A stretch of DNA of 64,000 bases from Geomonas silvestris. Its GTDB lineage: Bacteria; Desulfobacterota; Desulfuromonadia; Geobacterales; Geobacteraceae. The notes under the pieces were generated by a model that was not told the origin of the DNA, did no database searches, and saw nothing but the letters and a program-made list of their open reading frames with translations. This document shows, piece by piece, positions 59,485 to 64,000 of this stretch (the first letter of the stretch is position 1; every line of letters starts with the position of its first letter). The stretch lies in contig NZ_BLXX01000012.1 of the NCBI RefSeq assembly GCF_014193515.1, forward strand, positions 124,001-188,000, given 5' to 3'. The translations under genes and the position numbers were made by a program.

Positions 59485-60033
59485 ATGAAACGGGACATCA
59501 CCCAGAGGCTGAAAGACGAGCACCAGTTGATCCTCAGGATGCTGGCGCTCTTGGAAAAGAATGCGCGGCTCACCGAGGCAGGTAGCTTCATGGACTACCA
59601 GTTTTACCTGGACGGGGTGGATTTCATCAGAAATTACGCGGACCGTTTCCACCATGCCAAGGAGGAAGATGTCCTGTTCGAGGCTCTGGTAGCCAACGGG
59701 ATGCCGCGGGCCAACAGCCCGGTAGCCGCGATGCTGATGGAGCACGACCTGGGGCGCTCCTACGTGAAAGCGATGGAAGAGGCGGCAGGAAAGGCGCTCA
59801 AGGGCGAGCCGGACCAAAACGACGCCATCGTCGCCAACGCCCGGGGGTACCTGGAGCTTCTGCGGGAGCACATCTCCAAGGAGGACGAGATCCTCTACCC
59901 GCTGGCGGAGAGGGTCCTGCCGGAGTCGGTGAGGGACGGCATCGCGGAAGCCTACGAGCGCGCCGAAGCCGCTGCGCAGAAGGGACTCGAGGAGCACTAC
60001 CGCGCCGTGGTGGAGAAGTACGAGAAGGGGTAA
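59485..60033 (+). CDS. Hemerythrin-domain protein
   Basis: A 182-residue four-helix hemerythrin (HHE cation-binding) protein. Ligand-type His and Glu are visible in LKDEHQLILRML, RFHHAKEEDVLFEAL, LMEHDLGRSYVKAM and LREHISKEDEILYPLAERVL, as in the HHE family that binds a diiron site. It may bind O2 or NO, or take part in iron-sulfur repair together with the DUF1858 protein. The gene starts five bases after the iron-sulfur-type gene. The C-terminal helix (about 150-182) is charged. A terminator follows at 60.18 kb. Confidence 0.9.
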   Translation: MKRDITQRLKDEHQLILRMLALLEKNARLTEAGSFMDYQFYLDGVDFIRNYADRFHHAKEEDVLFEALVANGMPRANSPVAAMLMEHDLGRSYVKAMEEAAGKALKGEPDQNDAIVANARGYLELLREHISKEDEILYPLAERVLPESVRDGIAEAYERAEAAAQKGLEEHYRAVVEKYEKG

Positions 60034-60172
60034 CAAGCTAAAACAACGTCAAAACCTTTAGACGCGGATTGAGCGGAATGTGCGACGGATGTCTACGGAT
60101 GAGGTAATTGGCCTAAACCTGAGGTGTACTTCAAGAACAAAGGCTGCTGCGTGGCCGGATAACAGAGCTGAA

Positions 60173-60213
60173 ACAAAAAAGACCCTGGGTTTATCCCCCA
60201 AGGTCTTTTTTTG
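60173..60213. terminator. Bidirectional terminator between the hemerythrin cluster and hom
   Basis: ACAAAAAAGACC, CTGGGTTTATCCCCCA, AGGTCTTTTTTTGT: a symmetric stem ending in T runs on both strands. It serves the plus-strand cluster, ending at 60033, and the minus-strand hom operon, ending at 60268. Confidence 0.85.
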
Positions 60214-60267
60214 TTCTTCCGTTATATCCGCTAGTTTCCGCGCAATCCGTGTGCTGATTTTTCGGTT

Positions 60268-61575
<1,308 letters not shown>

Positions 61576-61687
61576 ATTCCCTCGCAATCTGATATCAGGG
61601 GTGCTGCAGGGCAGCCGCGCGCCGGCAGGCCGGAAGCTGCCGCCAACTGGGCGGCGTGCGCGGCTGCGGTCCGGAAACCTCCGGCGG

Positions 61688-62125
61688 CTACTCCTTGTCG
61701 GTCACGCCGGCGGCGATCTCGTCCAGGATGCCGTTCACGAAGGCAGCGGAGTCCTCGGCGCCGAACTTCTTGGCCACCTCGATCGCCTCGTTCATGGTGA
61801 CGTTCTTCGGGATGTCGGAACGGAACAGGAGTTCGTACACCGCAAGGCGCAGGATGTTCAGGTCGACGCGTGCCATGCGCGACATGCTCCAGTGCTTGGA
61901 CTTGGCGGCGATCTGCTCGTCGATGGCGGTGATGTTGGCGACCACGCCGCTCACCAGTTCCGAGGCGAAGGCGAACGCCTTGGAGTGGACCTCCAGGGTC
62001 GGTTCCTCACCTTCCGCGAAGCTCTCGATGATCCTCTTCAGGGTAGCGTTGGCATCCTGCGGGACCAGGTCTTTCGAGTAAAGCGCCTGCAGCGCCAGTT
62101 CCCGACCTTCTCTACGTGCACTCAA
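61688..62125 (-). CDS. nusB: Transcription antitermination factor NusB
   Basis: 145 residues, normal for NusB. With S10 it binds boxA RNA in rRNA antitermination. Signatures: [40 protein letters not shown] and the closing [20 protein letters not shown]. The preferred start is the TTG at 62125, ten bases after AAGGAG; another TTG nine bases upstream is too close to that site. One base separates it from the ribH stop, so translation is coupled. Confidence 0.94.
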   Translation of the reverse strand: MSARREGRELALQALYSKDLVPQDANATLKRIIESFAEGEEPTLEVHSKAFAFASELVSGVVANITAIDEQIAAKSKHWSMSRMARVDLNILRLAVYELLFRSDIPKNVTMNEAIEVAKKFGAEDSAAFVNGILDEIAAGVTDKE

Positions 62126-62126
62126 C

Positions 62127-62594
<468 letters not shown>

Positions 62595-62822
62595 TGGTAA
62601 CTCCAGTAGTTAAAAATGAAAAACCGGGATAGCCACGGAAACACCGAGCACAGGGAGAAAAGCAAAAACAGGGGGTAAAACCTGAAGGCCTTTCCGCAAT
62701 CCTTCGACGTTCTCCGAGCCCCCGTGCTTCCGTGGGCTTTGAGGTTCTAAAGGCTTTAGAGTGCAGGATTGTCGCCTTTGACGTTCTCCGTGCTCTCCGT
62801 GCCTCCGTGGCAAAAATTGCTG
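62595..62822. repeat. Repeats between ribBA and ribH
   Basis: Three ends of the dispersed CCACGGA...GAGAA family: 62631-62662 (AGCCACGGAAACACCGAGCA then CAGGGAGAAAA), 62709-62737 (GTTCTCCGAGCCCCCGTGCT then TCCGTGGGC) and 62781-62816 (GTTCTCCGTGCTCTCCGTGC then CTCCGTGGC). The first is inverted relative to the other two. The 228-bp gap in an otherwise tight riboflavin cluster is entirely made by this insertion. Confidence 0.75.
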
Positions 62823-64000
62823 CTAGATGTTTTCCAAAAGGTGGCCGAGCTTTTCGCGCTTGGTCTTCAGGTACTTGGCGTTGCTCTTGGACGGCGCGAT
62901 CTCGATGGGCACCCGCTCGACGATGTTGATCCCGTACCCCTGCAGGCCAACGAGCTTCTTCGGGTTGTTGGTCATCAGGCGGATCTTCTTCACACCCAGG
63001 TTCACCAGGATCTGGGCGCCGATGCCGTAGTCCCTCAGGTCTGCCTTGAAGCCCAGGGCCAGGTTCGCCTCGACGGTGTCTTTACCCTGGTCCTGCAGCG
63101 CGTAGGCCTTGAGCTTATTGGTGAGCCCGATGCCGCGCCCTTCCTGGCGCATGTAGAGGATGACCCCCGCCCCTTTCTTCTCGATTTGCTCCATGGCGGC
63201 GTGCAGCTGGTCGGCGCAGTCGCAGCGCACGCTCCCGAAGACGTCGCCGGTCAGGCACTCGGAGTGCACCCGGACCAGCACGGGCTCGTCGCCGCGGATG
63301 TCCCCCTTGACGAGCGCCAGGTGCTCCAGCTTGTCGATGTCGTTCTCGAAGGCGACGGCGCGGAAATCGCCGTAGGCGCTGGGGAGCGCGACCTCGACGG
63401 AGCGGCGCACCAGGGACTCGTGCTTCAGGCGGTAGGCGACCAGATCGGCGATGGTGCAGACCTTGATGCCGTGCTCCTTGGCGAACTTCTTAAGCTCCGG
63501 CATGCGGGCCATGGTGCCGTCTTCGTTCATGATCTCGCAGATGACGCCGGACGGCTCGAGACCCGCCAGGCGCGCCAGGTCGACGGAACCCTCGGTCTGG
63601 CCGGAACGCACCAGCACCCCGCCGTTTTTGGCGCGCAGCGGGAAGATGTGCCCCGGGCGGGCCAGGTCGGAGGCGGTGGCGTTGGGGGCCACTGCGGTAA
63701 GTATGGTATGGGCGCGGTCCGCCGCGGAGATACCGGTGGTGACGCCGCGCTTGGCCTCGATGGAGACGGTGAAGGCGGTGCCGAAGGAGGAGGTGTTGCT
63801 CTGCACCATGGGCGGCAGGTCGAGACGGTCGCAGCGCTCGGCGGTCATGGTGAGGCAGATCAGGCCACGGCCGAAGCGGGCCATGAAGTTGATGGCCTCC
63901 GGGGTGACGCACTGCGCGGCCATGGTGAGGTCACCCTCGTTCTCGCGGTCCTCGTCGTCCACCAGGATCACCATCCGGCCGGCCCTGATCTCCTCGATGG
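62823..64000 (-). CDS. ribBA: Bifunctional 3,4-dihydroxy-2-butanone-4-phosphate synthase/GTP cyclohydrolase II (5' end outside window)
   Basis: At least 392 residues; the gene enters from beyond the right edge. The N-terminal RibB domain shows [20 protein letters not shown] (acidic metal site), RGLICLTM and the H-T[15 protein letters not shown] segment. The C-terminal RibA domain has [20 protein letters not shown] with the three zinc-binding Cys, [11 protein letters not shown] and [14 protein letters not shown]. It starts riboflavin synthesis from ribulose 5-phosphate and GTP. ribH and nusB follow downstream. Any FMN riboswitch would lie upstream of 64000 and is not visible. Confidence 0.96.
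   Translation of the reverse strand, partial: IEEIRAGRMVILVDDEDRENEGDLTMAAQCVTPEAINFMARFGRGLICLTMTAERCDRLDLPPMVQSNTSSFGTAFTVSIEAKRGVTTGISAADRAHTILTAVAPNATASDLARPGHIFPLRAKNGGVLVRSGQTEGSVDLARLAGLEPSGVICEIMNEDGTMARMPELKKFAKEHGIKVCTIADLVAYRLKHESLVRRSVEVALPSAYGDFRAVAFENDIDKLEHLALVKGDIRGDEPVLVRVHSECLTGDVFGSVRCDCADQLHAAMEQIEKKGAGVILYMRQEGRGIGLTNKLKAYALQDQGKDTVEANLALGFKADLRDYGIGAQILVNLGVKKIRLMTNNPKKLVGLQGYGINIVERVPIEIAPSKSNAKYLKTKREKLGHLLENI

Overview
The window reads as chromosome of a GC-rich anaerobic deltaproteobacterium of the Geobacter/Geomonas/Citrifermentans type. This is inferred from the style of the genes: a very long CheB-CheR-PAS-kinase hybrid, a KaiC-like/PAS-kinase pair, a hemerythrin/Fe-S cluster behind a CRP/FNR-type promoter, ribBA-ribH-nusB-hom and panBCD clusters, and many short palindromic dispersed repeats. 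No species can be fixed from the sequence alone.

Layout. 0.1-9.2 kb: a cupin, small exported proteins, a TauE/SafE permease, the 1636-residue signalling hybrid, a VapBC-type toxin-antitoxin pair and a DUF2007 protein. 9.2-14.4 kb: a lipoprotein, a DUF1801 protein, a compact DUF898 / M48 protease / DUF5684 membrane operon, then DUF2277. 14.4-28.7 kb: a lower-GC transposable (Mu-like) element. It holds a repressor with a companion membrane protein, a divergent Cro/Ner-like gene, accessory regulators, a DDE transposase, an ExeA/MuB-like ATPase, small orphans, a protein with two fused Mor domains, an I-protein-like fragment, a coiled-coil protein and a tape-measure protein. An IS630-family transposase gene lies at its far side. 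Capsid, portal, terminase, tail-sheath and lysis genes are absent, so this is either a strongly reduced prophage or a satellite-like element.

29-36 kb: a GT61 glycosyltransferase, a 19-copy 21-bp tandem array, gene fragments and a 995-residue TPR/propeller-like protein. 36-42.4 kb: DJ-1/PfpI and alpha/beta-hydrolase genes, a YCII protein boxed by inverted repeats, an HxlR regulator divergent from an SDR-DUF1330 pair, an endonuclease/exonuclease/phosphatase protein and a broken HicB gene. 42.5-46.5 kb: KaiC-like ATPase, PAS histidine kinase and an ABM membrane protein. 46.5-47.9 kb: repeat-laden, partly AT-rich debris with two tiny hydrophobic ORFs.

47.9-64 kb is mostly housekeeping: the ylqF/rbgA GTPase, a nucleoside-deaminase-like amidohydrolase, smpB followed directly by tmRNA (the two partners of trans-translation), panBCD (pantothenate), a GAF-containing chemoreceptor, phosphofructokinase, a peroxiredoxin-like protein, a three-gene NO/O2-stress-type cluster with two well-formed upstream activator sites, homoserine dehydrogenase, nusB, ribH and ribBA (riboflavin; cut by the window edge).

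Four families of short dispersed repeats fill most intergenic gaps. Two of their copies are joined to duplicated 3' fragments of ylqF. The most unusual items are the reduced Mu-like element with its double-Mor activator, the sequence tail shared by its repressor and the neighbouring membrane protein, the quasi-palindromic 21-bp array, and the ylqF-fragment/repeat composites.
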